Shown: positions 1 to 9,104, counted from the first letter of the stretch. The stretch: 64,000 nt of DNA from an uncultured Flavobacteriaceae bacterium (GCA_947495135.1 CANLXN010000006.1:186001-250000); one strand, 5' to 3'. Notes: generated by a model from the letters alone, not told the origin. A program made the numbers and translations.

Positions 1-19
1 ATATAAATTATCGGAAGAA

Positions 20-589
20 CTAATAGGAAATGTTGATGTCTTTATTCTGAAATTTCCTTATCCAATCCTCTCTCGAGATAGCATACCAGTGATGATCAAC
101 ACCATCGAGGTTAAATGAATTGACCAGTTCCAATCCTACCTTTTGTAAAATTTTATTAGAGCCTATGTTATTGACATCGGCCGCTCCATAGATACGGTCG
201 TATGCAAGTTGTTCAAATGCGTATTTCATAGAGGCTAGTGCCGTCTCACCAGCGTATCCCTTACCCCATGCAGATTCTTTAAAGCGATACCCAAGATCTA
301 TAAAATTAGTATGGTCATTTAGTGGCTCGGTATTCATTTTAAACCCTGTCCAACCTACAAATTCTCCCGTAGCTTTCTCTTCTACAGCCCATCTCCCAAT
401 ACCGTGGTCTTGATATTGCTGTCTAACATACTTTATAATCTTCACTACCTCGTCTTTCTTCGTTAACGGTTTTTCTTCGAGATATAAATGAACGTTAGGG
501 TTGGACTCCATTTCGAACATTCCATCGAGGTCCGTTTCTCGTAATTCTCGGATTAACAATCGTTCGGTATGTATTTCTGGCTGTCTCAT
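20..589 (-). CDS. GNAT family N-acetyltransferase (RimJ/RimL-like)
   Basis: A predicted acetyl-CoA-dependent N-acetyltransferase of about 189 residues. It opens with the RimJ/RimL-type segment HTERLLIREL, and the acetyl-CoA loop is probably around YRFKESAWGKGYAGE. The substrate cannot be deduced; relatives acetylate ribosomal proteins, antibiotics or small amines. The reading frame continues upstream to a GTG at 607, but the ATG at 589 gives a start just before the conserved first strand and was preferred. It is divergent from the oxidoreductase at 693 and has no operon partner inside the window. The family is secure; the specific role is unknown. Confidence 0.85.
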   Translation of the reverse strand: MRQPEIHTERLLIRELRETDLDGMFEMESNPNVHLYLEEKPLTKKDEVVKIIKYVRQQYQDHGIGRWAVEEKATGEFVGWTGFKMNTEPLNDHTNFIDLGYRFKESAWGKGYAGETALASMKYAFEQLAYDRIYGAADVNNIGSNKILQKVGLELVNSFNLDGVDHHWYAISREDWIRKFQNKDINISY

Positions 590-668
590 GGTCTTCGGTT
601 GAAACACAAAGCTAATAAATTCTAATTGTCAAATCGTTTATCTACATCGTATTTTAAGTGAAAACTGC

Positions 669-677
669 TATCTTTGT
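669..677 (+). promoter_or_regulatory. -7 promoter element (TAnnTTTG type)
   Basis: TATCTTTG matches the Bacteroidota -7 consensus TAnnTTTG and ends about 16 bases before the ATG of the Gfo/Idh gene. No clear TTG lies at the right distance upstream, so only the -7 half is supported. Confidence 0.5.
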
Positions 678-692
678 TGAAAACGAACGCCC

Positions 693-1661
693 ATGCTAAA
701 AGCAGGAGTATTAGGTGCTGGTCACCTTGGAAAAATACATTTAAAACTACTGGACCAATCACAGAAATATACCCTTATTGGTTTTTTCGATAACGATCAA
801 CACGCAGCTCAGCAAATAGAACAAGAATTTGGTTATAAAAGTTATCCTTCTATGGAGGCTTTAATTGATGCCTGCGATGTGATTGATGTAGTTACACCTA
901 CCATCTACCACTTTGAGTGTGCGGAGAAAGTAGTGACTGCTGGAAAGCATTTATTTATTGAAAAACCCATCACTCAGACGGTAGCCGAAGCCGAAAAACT
1001 TTTAAAACTAGTTGAACAGCATGGCGTACAAGGACAAGTGGGGCATGTAGAGCGTTTTAACCCAGCGTTTATGGGGGTGAGAGGAAAGATCGAAAATCCG
1101 ATGTTCATTGAGGCTCACAGACTAGCAGAATTTAATCCAAGAGGCACAGATGTTCCAGTTGTTTTAGACTTAATGATTCATGATATAGACGCTATTTTAA
1201 GTGTGGTAAACAGTCCTGTTAAGAGTGTAAACGCGAGTGGAGTTTCTGTGATTTCTGAAACACCAGATATTGCCAATGCGCGGATCGAATTTGAAAACGG
1301 ATGTGTTGCAAATCTCACTGCGAGTAGAATTTCCATGAAAAAAATGAGAAAGGCGCGTTTCTTTCAACGAGATGCCTATATATCGGTCGATTTTCTAGAG
1401 AAAAAATGTGAAGTCGTTAAAATGAAGGATGCTCCAACAGATCCAGACGATTTTGCTATGATATTAACCAACGCGGAAGGCATAAAAAAGCAAATTTATT
1501 TCGATAATCCTGAAATTGACAATAACAACGCAATTTTAGATGAATTGGAGACTTTTGCAGATGCGATAAACAATGGAACAGAGCCCATAGTGACGCTCCA
1601 ACAAGGAACCAACGCCTTACGTGTAGCAATGCAAGTAATTGAGAATTTCAGGATGCTGTAA
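693..1661 (+). CDS. Gfo/Idh/MocA family NAD(P)-dependent oxidoreductase
   Basis: A cytoplasmic dehydrogenase of 322 residues. The N-terminal Rossmann fold starts with the nucleotide-binding glycine pattern G8-A-G10-H-L-G13. The family EKP motif is at about residues 90-92 (FIEKPI), and the C-terminal domain carries DLMIHDID near residues 159-166, where the histidine normally takes part in catalysis. Members of the family oxidise sugars, inositol or related alcohols, or reduce biliverdin; the substrate cannot be read from the sequence. It starts 16 bases after a -7 element and is followed by a 126-base gap before the hydroxyacyl-CoA dehydrogenase, so it may be its own unit. Confidence 0.88.
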   Translation: MLKAGVLGAGHLGKIHLKLLDQSQKYTLIGFFDNDQHAAQQIEQEFGYKSYPSMEALIDACDVIDVVTPTIYHFECAEKVVTAGKHLFIEKPITQTVAEAEKLLKLVEQHGVQGQVGHVERFNPAFMGVRGKIENPMFIEAHRLAEFNPRGTDVPVVLDLMIHDIDAILSVVNSPVKSVNASGVSVISETPDIANARIEFENGCVANLTASRISMKKMRKARFFQRDAYISVDFLEKKCEVVKMKDAPTDPDDFAMILTNAEGIKKQIYFDNPEIDNNNAILDELETFADAINNGTEPIVTLQQGTNALRVAMQVIENFRML

Positions 1662-1787
1662 GAGGCTTTTCTAATTTATAAAGAGTAGCTCAATGGCTAG
1701 CATTACATCTGTTTAAAAAACTAACCTTATTTGGTGTATTAAAAGATAACATTCAATTAAAAACACTCGCTTAAGCGGGAAAATACT

Positions 1788-2675
1788 ATGAAAAACGTTG
1801 CAGTTATAGGCGCAGGAACAATGGGCAATGGAATTGCTCATACTTTCGCACAATTCGATTACAAAGTTCAACTCATTGACATCTCTCAAGCATCTCTGGA
1901 CAAAGGAATGGCGACCATTACCAAAAATCTAGATCGCATGGTGTCGAAAGAGAAAATTTCCGAAGAAGATAAACAGCGTACACTGAAAAACATCACTACC
2001 TACACGAGCCTTGAAGAAGGTGTAGAATATGCTGGTTTAGTGGTGGAGGCCGCAACAGAAAATATAGATCTTAAATTGAAAATTTTTAAAGATCTTGAAA
2101 AGTTCTGTCCAGAAGACACCATTTTAGCGAGTAACACTTCTTCTATCTCCATAACGCAGATTGCTGCGGTCACTTCGCGTCCCGAAATGGTGATTGGAAT
2201 GCATTTCATGAATCCAGTCCCTATTATGAAACTGGTAGAGATCATTAAAGGCTATAGTACCAGTGATGCTACCTATAAGACCGTTGAAGAGATTTCAAAA
2301 AACCTGAATAAAGTTCCTGTTGAAGTGAACGATTATCCCGGTTTTGTTGCCAATCGTATTTTGATGCCAATGATTAATGAGGCAATCGAGACACTGTACA
2401 ATGGAGTAGCGGGAGTAAAAGAAATTGACACTGTTATGATGCTAGGAATGGCGCATCCTATGGGCCCACTGGCATTGGCGGATTTCATTGGTCTCGATGT
2501 TTGCCTTTCTATTTTGAATGTGATGTACGACGGATTTAAAAACCCGAAATACGCTCCGTGTCCACTACTTGTGAATATGGTAATGGCTGGGAAACTAGGT
2601 GCTAAAAGTGGAGAAGGTTTTTACGATTACTCTGAAAACAGAAAGGCCGAGACCGTAGCACAGATGTTTCGGTAA
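1788..2675 (+). CDS. 3-hydroxybutyryl-CoA / 3-hydroxyacyl-CoA dehydrogenase
   Basis: A cytoplasmic NAD(P)-dependent enzyme that interconverts 3-hydroxyacyl-CoA and 3-oxoacyl-CoA (short-chain, 3-hydroxybutyryl-CoA type) in fatty-acid or butanoate metabolism. The 295-residue length fits the single-domain HBD form. The dinucleotide-binding pattern GAGTMGNG is at residues 8-15. The SNTSS segment (115-119), H139 in HFMNPVP and E151 in KLVEII are the expected active-site residues, and the C-terminal dimerisation domain has GFVANRILMPMINEA. It is followed after 9 bases by the YcxB-like gene, beginning a tight run to the DUF1015 gene. The neighbours do not reveal a dedicated pathway. Confidence 0.93.
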   Translation: MKNVAVIGAGTMGNGIAHTFAQFDYKVQLIDISQASLDKGMATITKNLDRMVSKEKISEEDKQRTLKNITTYTSLEEGVEYAGLVVEAATENIDLKLKIFKDLEKFCPEDTILASNTSSISITQIAAVTSRPEMVIGMHFMNPVPIMKLVEIIKGYSTSDATYKTVEEISKNLNKVPVEVNDYPGFVANRILMPMINEAIETLYNGVAGVKEIDTVMMLGMAHPMGPLALADFIGLDVCLSILNVMYDGFKNPKYAPCPLLVNMVMAGKLGAKSGEGFYDYSENRKAETVAQMFR

Positions 2676-2684
2676 CCCAAAACA

Positions 2685-3152
2685 ATGACCAAAACAAAGA
2701 AATTTTCTCAAAGTCCGAAAACTTATTTCAGTATTGTCTTAAATACTGCAATTAAGAAACGTTGGTGGCTGTACCTTTTGGTAACCATTGTTGGAATTGT
2801 TCATCTATTCTCATACATCAGAACCAACACTATGAGTCATCTTGTTTGGGCAATTTTTGGTTTTGGCTATTTAATTTTCATGTATCTATATTTGTATCGA
2901 TTTGCTCATTCGAAGGATCAATCGGATTTTCTGTCTGAAAAACAAATCTTCTTTGATAAGGAGACATTGAGAATAGAAGAAACACTTGGCGGCTCTGGTG
3001 AAGTCCCCTTTGAAAGAATTCAGAAAGTACTTGATAAGGGCAAATTTTGGATGTTGTATATTAGTAAGAATCAGTTTTTCTATGTTCCCAAGGATATTTT
3101 TTATTCTGAGCTCGATTTTGAGATGTTTCAACGTTCTATTCATCGGTCTTAA
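2685..3152 (+). CDS. YcxB-like membrane protein
   Basis: A 155-residue membrane protein of unknown function. Two hydrophobic segments lie at about residues 27-45 and 50-73, followed by a soluble C-terminal half with alternating hydrophobic strands (FDKETLRIEE, EVPFERIQKV, FYVPKDIF) that resembles the YcxB-like C-terminal domain of Firmicutes and Bacteroidota proteins. The TAA stop overlaps the ATG of the following M23 lipoprotein by one base, so the two are probably translationally coupled. Family assignment is by pattern only. Confidence 0.65.
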   Translation: MTKTKKFSQSPKTYFSIVLNTAIKKRWWLYLLVTIVGIVHLFSYIRTNTMSHLVWAIFGFGYLIFMYLYLYRFAHSKDQSDFLSEKQIFFDKETLRIEETLGGSGEVPFERIQKVLDKGKFWMLYISKNQFFYVPKDIFYSELDFEMFQRSIHRS

Positions 3153-3769
3153 TGAAAAATGTAATACTCCTTTTAGCACTTACCTCTTGCCTCTTTGGAT
3201 GCAATAATGTGCACAGGAATGAAAGAGTTTCTTTACAATTAGAGCATGAAAAGACACCTGCAATTAAAAGTTCCGATACGTTGGATCGGCTTTTTGAGAA
3301 TAAGCCGGAGTATCTCGCCGATCAATTCGATTTCCCTATAGGAAAACCAGATGCGAAAGGTTATTACAACGCTCAAAAATTCAAGGAGAACAATCATTTA
3401 GGAGATGATTGGAACGGAATTGGAGGTGGAAACACAGATTTGGGTGATCCCATTTTCAGTATAGCGAATGGATATGTAGATTTTGCAGAAAACATTGGTG
3501 GTGGTTGGGGTAATGTAATAAGAATACTGCATAAACACGACAGTATGTGGTATGAATCTGTTTATGCCCATTGCGATACTATCACCGTACTAAAAGGAAC
3601 CTATTTAAGAAGAGGAATGCAAATTGGAACCATTGGTAATGCAGATGGAATTTACAAAGCGCATTTGCACTTAGAAATAAGAGATCGTATCCGAATGGAT
3701 ATTGGTGGCGGTTATTCAGAAAACACCGATGGCTTTTTAGATCCAACCGAGTTTATAGAAACACATTGA
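3152..3769 (+). CDS. M23 family metallopeptidase lipoprotein
   Basis: A predicted envelope lipoprotein of 205 residues with a LytM/M23 peptidase domain, the fold used to cut peptidoglycan cross-links. A signal peptide ends in a lipobox with Cys17 (LFGC). The zinc-site residues are visible: H82 and D86 in HLGDD, H140 in YAH, and H173 in the HLHLE motif, so the catalytic set looks complete. The start overlaps the stop of the YcxB-like gene by one base, and the stop sits two bases before the ATG of the DUF1015 gene. The natural substrate may be peptidoglycan or another glycine-containing peptide. Confidence 0.85.
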   Translation: MKNVILLLALTSCLFGCNNVHRNERVSLQLEHEKTPAIKSSDTLDRLFENKPEYLADQFDFPIGKPDAKGYYNAQKFKENNHLGDDWNGIGGGNTDLGDPIFSIANGYVDFAENIGGGWGNVIRILHKHDSMWYESVYAHCDTITVLKGTYLRRGMQIGTIGNADGIYKAHLHLEIRDRIRMDIGGGYSENTDGFLDPTEFIETH

Positions 3770-3771
3770 AA

Positions 3772-5010
3772 ATGGCAAAAATTATTCCCTTTAAAGCGAC
3801 CAGGCCCACAAGAGACAAAGTAAGTCTAGTTGCCGCTCGATCGTACGAAAGTTATTCTATAGAAGAGCGAGAAGCCCGCTTGAGAGATAATCCTTTTTCC
3901 TTTCTACAAATCGTTAATCCTGGATTTAAATATCAAAAGCAAATATCGGGTAAGGATCGATACGACCTCGTTCGCAATCGTTTTGAAGAATTTAAAGAGG
4001 ACGAAGTTTTTATTAGGGACGAGAAACCTAGCTTTTATGTTTACAAAATAGTGAACAGAGATAAATTGGTGTTTCATGGAATTGTAGCCGCTGCGAGTGT
4101 TGCGGATTACGAGAACGATATTATTAAAAAACACGAGGATACGATTGAATACCGAGAAACTATTTTTAAGGAATATCTTAAAACAGTAGGATTCAATGCC
4201 GAAGCGGTGCTACTCACCTATCCAGATAACCCAAAGCTAAAGTCGATTATTGACCAAGTAATGGTCCAACGAGCCGAATATGAATTTACAACGACCTATA
4301 GAGATACTCACTATGTTTGGAATGTGAGCGATCCAGAATTGGTTAAGGAAATAGGTAGGGTTTTCGCCAAAATGAGCTCCATTTATATTGCAGATGGTCA
4401 TCACAGATCTTCTTCTTCTTGCCTTTTAGCCGCGGCTTGTGCTGCCGAAAACCCAGAACATAGCGGTGAGGAAGCTTATAATTATTTTATGAGTTACCTC
4501 ATTCCTGAAAGTGAACTAAAGATTTATGAATTCAATAGATTGATCAAGGATCTTAATGGACTCTCTAAAGAAGAATTCCTGATTAAACTAGACGCTAGCT
4601 TTCGAATTGAAAACAGAGGAGAAACTTATTACAAACCTTCCAAAAAGCATCATTTCAGCATGTATTTAGACGGTTCGTTCTACTCCCTTTATCTCCGGAA
4701 AAATTTATATGAATTTGAAAATGCCTTAGAAGCATTGGACACCCAAATTTTATACACAACCATTCTACAGCCTATTTTAGGTATTGAAGATGTTCGAAAC
4801 GACACGCGAATTGGTTATTCGCATGGCAAAAAAGATCTTGCCTATGTGAAAGCTGCGGTGGACGCCAAGGAATTTACTGTGGGTTTTGGGTTAGTTCCAA
4901 TTTCTATTGAAGAATTAAAACTAATCGCAGATGAAGGGCTTACCATGCCTCCAAAAAGCACCTATATTGAACCCAAATTGAGAAGTGGGGTTACGATTTA
5001 CGAATTTTAA
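3772..5010 (+). CDS. DUF1015 family protein
   Basis: A cytoplasmic protein of 412 residues belonging to DUF1015, a family without an established reaction. The opening MAKIIPFKATRP and the internal YIADGHHRSSS segment are hallmarks. A TTG six bases upstream is in frame but the ATG at 3772 matches the conserved family N-terminus and lies directly after the M23 stop. In Bacteroidota this family is often found near serine or central carbon metabolism genes; here it precedes a PLP-binding YggS protein by 44 bases. A metabolic role is plausible but not demonstrated. Confidence 0.85.
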   Translation: MAKIIPFKATRPTRDKVSLVAARSYESYSIEEREARLRDNPFSFLQIVNPGFKYQKQISGKDRYDLVRNRFEEFKEDEVFIRDEKPSFYVYKIVNRDKLVFHGIVAAASVADYENDIIKKHEDTIEYRETIFKEYLKTVGFNAEAVLLTYPDNPKLKSIIDQVMVQRAEYEFTTTYRDTHYVWNVSDPELVKEIGRVFAKMSSIYIADGHHRSSSSCLLAAACAAENPEHSGEEAYNYFMSYLIPESELKIYEFNRLIKDLNGLSKEEFLIKLDASFRIENRGETYYKPSKKHHFSMYLDGSFYSLYLRKNLYEFENALEALDTQILYTTILQPILGIEDVRNDTRIGYSHGKKDLAYVKAAVDAKEFTVGFGLVPISIEELKLIADEGLTMPPKSTYIEPKLRSGVTIYEF

Positions 5011-5054
5011 ATGAACACCAGAGCAAGCATTTCGCGATTAGCAATTAAAAGACT

Positions 5055-5711
5055 ATGAAAATTTCAGAAAAAATAAAAGAATTGAATGCATCCTTACCAG
5101 AGGAAGTTTCACTGGTAGCTGTTTCTAAAACCAAACCCGTAAGCGATCTCATGGAAGCCTACAACGCAGGACAACGCATATTTGGTGAGAACAAGATTCA
5201 GGAAATGGTCGAAAAATGGGAAGAAATGCCTAAAGACATTGAATGGCATATGATTGGTCATGTGCAAACTAACAAAGTGAAATACATGGCGCCATTTGTA
5301 AGTTTGATCCATGCCGTTGATAGCCTGAAATTACTAAAGGAAATAAGCAAGCAAGCCGCCAAGCACGATCGAGTGATCAATTGTTTGCTCCAAATTAAGA
5401 TTGCCGCGGAAGAGAGTAAATTTGGTATGACTGAAAAGGAAGCAGTTACTTTATTAATTTCGGAAGAAATAAAGGCATTGAAAAATGTGGTAGTTGTTGG
5501 TTTTATGGGTATGGCAACATTTACCGATGATCAAGAACAATTGACCACAGAATTTAGCTCATTGAAAGAATTCTACGAAGGACAGCAAATGCAACATTCC
5601 AATTTAACTATTTTAAGTATGGGGATGAGCGGTGACTACCCATTGGCAATCGCTCTTGGAAGTAATATGGTTCGAGTTGGGAGTGCTATTTTTGGGAGCA
5701 GAAATTACTAG
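5055..5711 (+). CDS. YggS family pyridoxal phosphate-binding protein
   Basis: A 218-residue PLP homeostasis protein (YggS/PLPBP), a single TIM barrel without known catalytic activity that controls vitamin B6 pools and affects amino-acid metabolism. The cofactor lysine is K25 in VAVSKTKP. FGENKIQEM, WHMIGHVQTNK and the C-terminal phosphate-binding segment GMSGDYPLAIALGSNMVRVG are all characteristic. It is the last gene of the plus-strand run that starts at 1788; the next gene is over 100 bases away behind its own putative -7 element. Confidence 0.93.
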   Translation: MKISEKIKELNASLPEEVSLVAVSKTKPVSDLMEAYNAGQRIFGENKIQEMVEKWEEMPKDIEWHMIGHVQTNKVKYMAPFVSLIHAVDSLKLLKEISKQAAKHDRVINCLLQIKIAAEESKFGMTEKEAVTLLISEEIKALKNVVVVGFMGMATFTDDQEQLTTEFSSLKEFYEGQQMQHSNLTILSMGMSGDYPLAIALGSNMVRVGSAIFGSRNY

Positions 5712-5735
5712 TCTTTCGAAGCCCACTAGTCCCAG

Positions 5736-5743
5736 TATTTTTG
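5736..5743 (+). promoter_or_regulatory. Putative -7 promoter element
   Basis: TATTTTTG matches TAnnTTTG and lies about 85 bases before the start of the exonuclease/GIY-YIG gene. No convincing TTG partner is seen 17-23 bases upstream, so the call is tentative. Confidence 0.35.
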
Positions 5744-5827
5744 TAACTTTCTTGTCAAATTTTATCGTCCCCTTATGAAACGATTCAATTTAAAATAATC
5801 CCTTAAAAAAACAATTTTCTTTACTGA

Positions 5828-7207
5828 ATGTACGCAATCCTAGACATCGAAACTACCGGTGGAAAATATAATGAAGAAGGCATCACCGAAATTGCGATCT
5901 ACCGTTTTGATGGACATTCTATTGTGGATCAATTTTCTAGCTTAGTTAACCCAGAGCGCGAAATCCAACCTTTCGTAGTTAACCTTACTGGTATCAATAA
6001 AGAAATGCTGCGCAATGCGCCTAAATTCTATGAAGTCGCAAAGCGCATTATTGAAATTACAGACGGGTGTGTTCTAGTTGCACATAATGCACAATTCGAC
6101 AATCGTATTCTAACTACGGAGTTTGAACGTTTAGGCTACGAATACGATACAGAAACACTTTGCACAGTCGAACTGGCTCAAAAGCTAATTCCAGACCTTC
6201 CCTCCTACAGTTTAGGGAAATTGGTGCGTTCGTTAGGAATACCTATTAGCGATCGGCACCGTGCTCAAGGGGACGCCAAGGCAACAGTAGAGTTATTTAA
6301 AATGCTTTTAGCAAAGGACCTCAACAAAGAGATTATCTCTAAACATGTTAAAAAAGATCCGAAAAAACAGCTTTTACCTAAACTAAATGACCTTATAAAA
6401 AGTGCACCAACCTTCACAGGAGTTTATTATATGCACCGAGAAGACGGAACCATCATATACATTGGTAAAAGTAAAAACATAAAAAAAAGGATCACTCAGC
6501 ATTTCACCAACGACAATCGTAAATCTAAAAGAATACAAACGGAAGTAACTGCTATTACCTTCGAATCTACCGGAAATGATCTCATCGCTCAATTAAAGGA
6601 AAGTGAAGAAATCAAATCCAACAAACCAAAGTACAACCGAGCCCTAAGAAAAACACGTTTCGACTACCAGCTTACTACCCTTCGTGATGAAGATGGTTAT
6701 CTAAACTTAAAAATTGAAAAGGCCGATGCTCGAAAAAAAGCGATTACTACGTTTACCAATTACCAGCAGGCGAAATCGGCTTTGTTCAAAATTACATCCA
6801 GTTATGAACTGTGCCAGAAGTTAACCGGACTAGATCAAAGCGAAGGTGGATGTTTTCTGCATGAAATCAAAGAATGTCGTGGTGCCTGCTTAAAGAAAGA
6901 GGAGCCGCAAGAGTACAATAAACGAGTAGAAGAGTACTTGGCAAAAAACAGTTACGATCAGCAAAATATGCTCATCATAGACCGAGGCAGAGAAGTAAAC
7001 GAACGATCTGTAATCCTCATAGAAAACGGACAATATAAAGGGTACGGTTATTACAATTTAAATCACCAAATCAACAATATATCTGTTTTGAGGTCGATTA
7101 TAAGTCCGATGAAGAACAATAGGGATTCACAACACATCATCCATAGTTATATGCGCAGGCACAAAGTACTCAAGATATTGCCTTTACCGCAGGAAAAAGC
7201 TATTTAA
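5828..7207 (+). CDS. DnaQ-like exonuclease fused to GIY-YIG (UvrC N-terminal-like) nuclease
   Basis: A 459-residue two-nuclease fusion. Residues 1-165 are a DEDDh 3'-5' exonuclease: ExoI DIETTG (D6, E8), ExoII HNAQFD (D91), ExoIII H144-RAQGD149. Residues about 195-275 are a GIY-YIG endonuclease like the UvrC N-terminus: GVYYM (198-202), YIG (211-213), R221 and an Asn-containing KSNKPKYN stretch. The remaining part resembles the UvrC/Cho region after the nuclease and has a cluster of cysteines (CQKLT..GGCF..CRGAC). No UvrC helix-hairpin-helix tail is evident. Likely in DNA repair or proofreading. Similar fusions are known in Bacteroidota and Actinobacteria. Confidence 0.88.
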   Translation: MYAILDIETTGGKYNEEGITEIAIYRFDGHSIVDQFSSLVNPEREIQPFVVNLTGINKEMLRNAPKFYEVAKRIIEITDGCVLVAHNAQFDNRILTTEFERLGYEYDTETLCTVELAQKLIPDLPSYSLGKLVRSLGIPISDRHRAQGDAKATVELFKMLLAKDLNKEIISKHVKKDPKKQLLPKLNDLIKSAPTFTGVYYMHREDGTIIYIGKSKNIKKRITQHFTNDNRKSKRIQTEVTAITFESTGNDLIAQLKESEEIKSNKPKYNRALRKTRFDYQLTTLRDEDGYLNLKIEKADARKKAITTFTNYQQAKSALFKITSSYELCQKLTGLDQSEGGCFLHEIKECRGACLKKEEPQEYNKRVEEYLAKNSYDQQNMLIIDRGREVNERSVILIENGQYKGYGYYNLNHQINNISVLRSIISPMKNNRDSQHIIHSYMRRHKVLKILPLPQEKAI

Positions 7208-7246
7208 AGAAAACTTAATTACCTTTAACACATAAAATTAGAATTA

Positions 7247-8077
7247 TTGAGCTCTCCCAATCATCAAAAATGGCGTAAAACCCTTCATGATATTATTTAT
7301 GAAGCGGATACTCCTTTGGGAAAACTATTTGATGTAGTTCTTCTAATTTTGATCTTACTGAGTGTTATTCTTGTAATGATGGAGAGTGTAAGTTCCTTCG
7401 ACGCAAAGTATCATGAGTATCTGTATGTTGGCGAATGGGTAATCACCATCTTTTTTACGGTTGAATATATAGCTCGTATTATTACCGTAAAACAGCCCAA
7501 AAAATATATCTTTAGTTTCTACGGAATAATCGACTTCTTATCTACCATTCCTCTTTATTTATCTCTATTATTTGCTGGCAGCAGCTATTTGCTTACCGTA
7601 AGAGCACTGAGGCTTTTAAGAGTATTTAGAATTTTAAAAGTTACCCGCTATATTGGAGAGGCTAATAAATTGAAAAAAGCGCTTAATCACAGTCGGCCAA
7701 AAATTCTAGTGTTCCTTTTTGCTGTACTCATCATGTCGGTTATTTTTGGCACATTGATGTATTTAATTGAAGGGGAAGAAAGTGGTTTTAAGAGTATTCC
7801 TGCGAGCATTTATTGGTGTATTGTAACCCTAACCACCGTTGGATTTGGTGACATTGCTCCTGTTACCCCACTAGGGCAGTTTATAGCTGCCATTATTATG
7901 ATTATGGGTTATGGAATTATAGCGGTACCTACGGGAATTGTAAGTGCAGAATACTCTAAAAGTGACGAGTACGTGCATGTGAACTCTCAACAGTGCCCTA
8001 ATTGTCACGCCAGCAAGCATAGAGACGATGCCAAGTTTTGTCATAAATGCGGGGAAGAACTCAATCCTGAATTCTAA
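7247..8077 (+). CDS. Voltage-gated ion (potassium) channel with C-terminal zinc ribbon
   Basis: A six-helix cation channel of 276 residues in the inner membrane. The S4 voltage sensor has regularly spaced arginines (VRALRLLRVFRILKVTR, about 118-134). The pore loop has the potassium filter TVGFGD at 197-202, followed by a long S6 helix. The cytoplasmic tail ends in a four-cysteine zinc ribbon (C250, C253, C265, C268). Translation seems to start at TTG (7247), since no ATG occurs before the first membrane segment. It follows the nuclease by 39 bases and precedes miaA by 5, so they are probably co-transcribed without an obvious functional link. Confidence 0.88.
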   Translation: MSSPNHQKWRKTLHDIIYEADTPLGKLFDVVLLILILLSVILVMMESVSSFDAKYHEYLYVGEWVITIFFTVEYIARIITVKQPKKYIFSFYGIIDFLSTIPLYLSLLFAGSSYLLTVRALRLLRVFRILKVTRYIGEANKLKKALNHSRPKILVFLFAVLIMSVIFGTLMYLIEGEESGFKSIPASIYWCIVTLTTVGFGDIAPVTPLGQFIAAIIMIMGYGIIAVPTGIVSAEYSKSDEYVHVNSQQCPNCHASKHRDDAKFCHKCGEELNPEF

Positions 8078-8082
8078 GGATC

Positions 8083-9000
8083 ATGTTGTCTAAAAAACCT
8101 TTATTGATTTGTGTAGTTGGCCCTACTGCCATTGGAAAAACCGCTCTATCGATTAAAATTGCAAACTTTTTTTCTACTGAAATTATCTCAGCAGATTCCC
8201 GTCAGTTTTTTAAAGAAATGAATATTGGAACCGCGGTGCCTTCTACGGAAGAATTAGCATCTGCGCCACATCATTTTATTCAAAATAAAAGCATCTTCGA
8301 TTCCTATAGTGTTGGCGACTACGAAAGAGAATCTATTGCGCTTTTAGACCAGTTATTTAAAAAGCACCCTGTATTGGTAATGGTTGGCGGTTCCGGACTC
8401 TATTTGGATGCTGCGGTGAAAGGGTTGGATACATTTCCGAAGATTTCCTCAGAAGTAAGGGAACTACTGAATAAGGAATACGAGGTTAAGGGAATTGAAG
8501 CATTGCAAAAGGAGCTTGAAACAGTGGACCCCTTATACTACCAAAAGGTAGATATGTTTAACCATCACCGACTCATACGGGCGCTTGAGATATATCGAGG
8601 AACAGGGAAGCCGTTTTCATCTTTTCTTAATCAGGGAGCCGCTCAAAGAAACTTTGAAACTATTTTTGTGGGTCTAACCGCAGACCGATCAATTATTTAT
8701 GACCGCATCAATAAGAGGGTCGATTTAATGGTAAAGCAGGGGTTAATAGAAGAAGCGCGACGTCTGTACGAGCATAAAGATTTAAACGCCTTACAAACAG
8801 TTGGGTACCGTGAACTATTCCTCTATTTTGACGGTAGCTTCAGCTTAGAGGAGGCCATTTCAGAAATTAAAAAGAACACTAGACGATTTGCGAAGAGGCA
8901 AGGAACTTGGTTTCGTAAGAACGAGGCCATTGAATGGTTCGACTACAAGATTAATTTTAAGGAGGTCATAGAATTTATTCAACAGAAAACTTCAGATTAG
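8083..9000 (+). CDS. miaA: tRNA dimethylallyltransferase
   Basis: Transfers a dimethylallyl group to the N6 of adenosine-37 in tRNAs reading UNN codons. The 305-residue protein begins with the P-loop GPTAIGKT (about 13-20), followed by SADSRQ, which holds the catalytic Asp, then GGSGLYLDA and the C-terminal QTVGYREL and RRFAKRQGTWFR motifs typical of MiaA. It starts five bases after the channel gene. Transcription should end at the hairpin near 9105-9152, shared with the convergent response-regulator operon. Confidence 0.95.
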   Translation: MLSKKPLLICVVGPTAIGKTALSIKIANFFSTEIISADSRQFFKEMNIGTAVPSTEELASAPHHFIQNKSIFDSYSVGDYERESIALLDQLFKKHPVLVMVGGSGLYLDAAVKGLDTFPKISSEVRELLNKEYEVKGIEALQKELETVDPLYYQKVDMFNHHRLIRALEIYRGTGKPFSSFLNQGAAQRNFETIFVGLTADRSIIYDRINKRVDLMVKQGLIEEARRLYEHKDLNALQTVGYRELFLYFDGSFSLEEAISEIKKNTRRFAKRQGTWFRKNEAIEWFDYKINFKEVIEFIQQKTSD

Positions 9001-9104
9001 ACATCGTTTGCATTCGATGGTAGGTAAAGGCGATGGCTAGAATAGTGTTATTGGCAACCTAGATAACAGTTGTGAAAATTTCCGAAGTAGTTGAGAAAAA
9101 TCAT

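Noticed and set aside
1761-1781. CTCGCTTAAGCGGG dyad before the 3-hydroxyacyl-CoA dehydrogenase gene
   Set aside because: The arms leave no loop and no T-run follows, so it is not convincing as terminator or operator.
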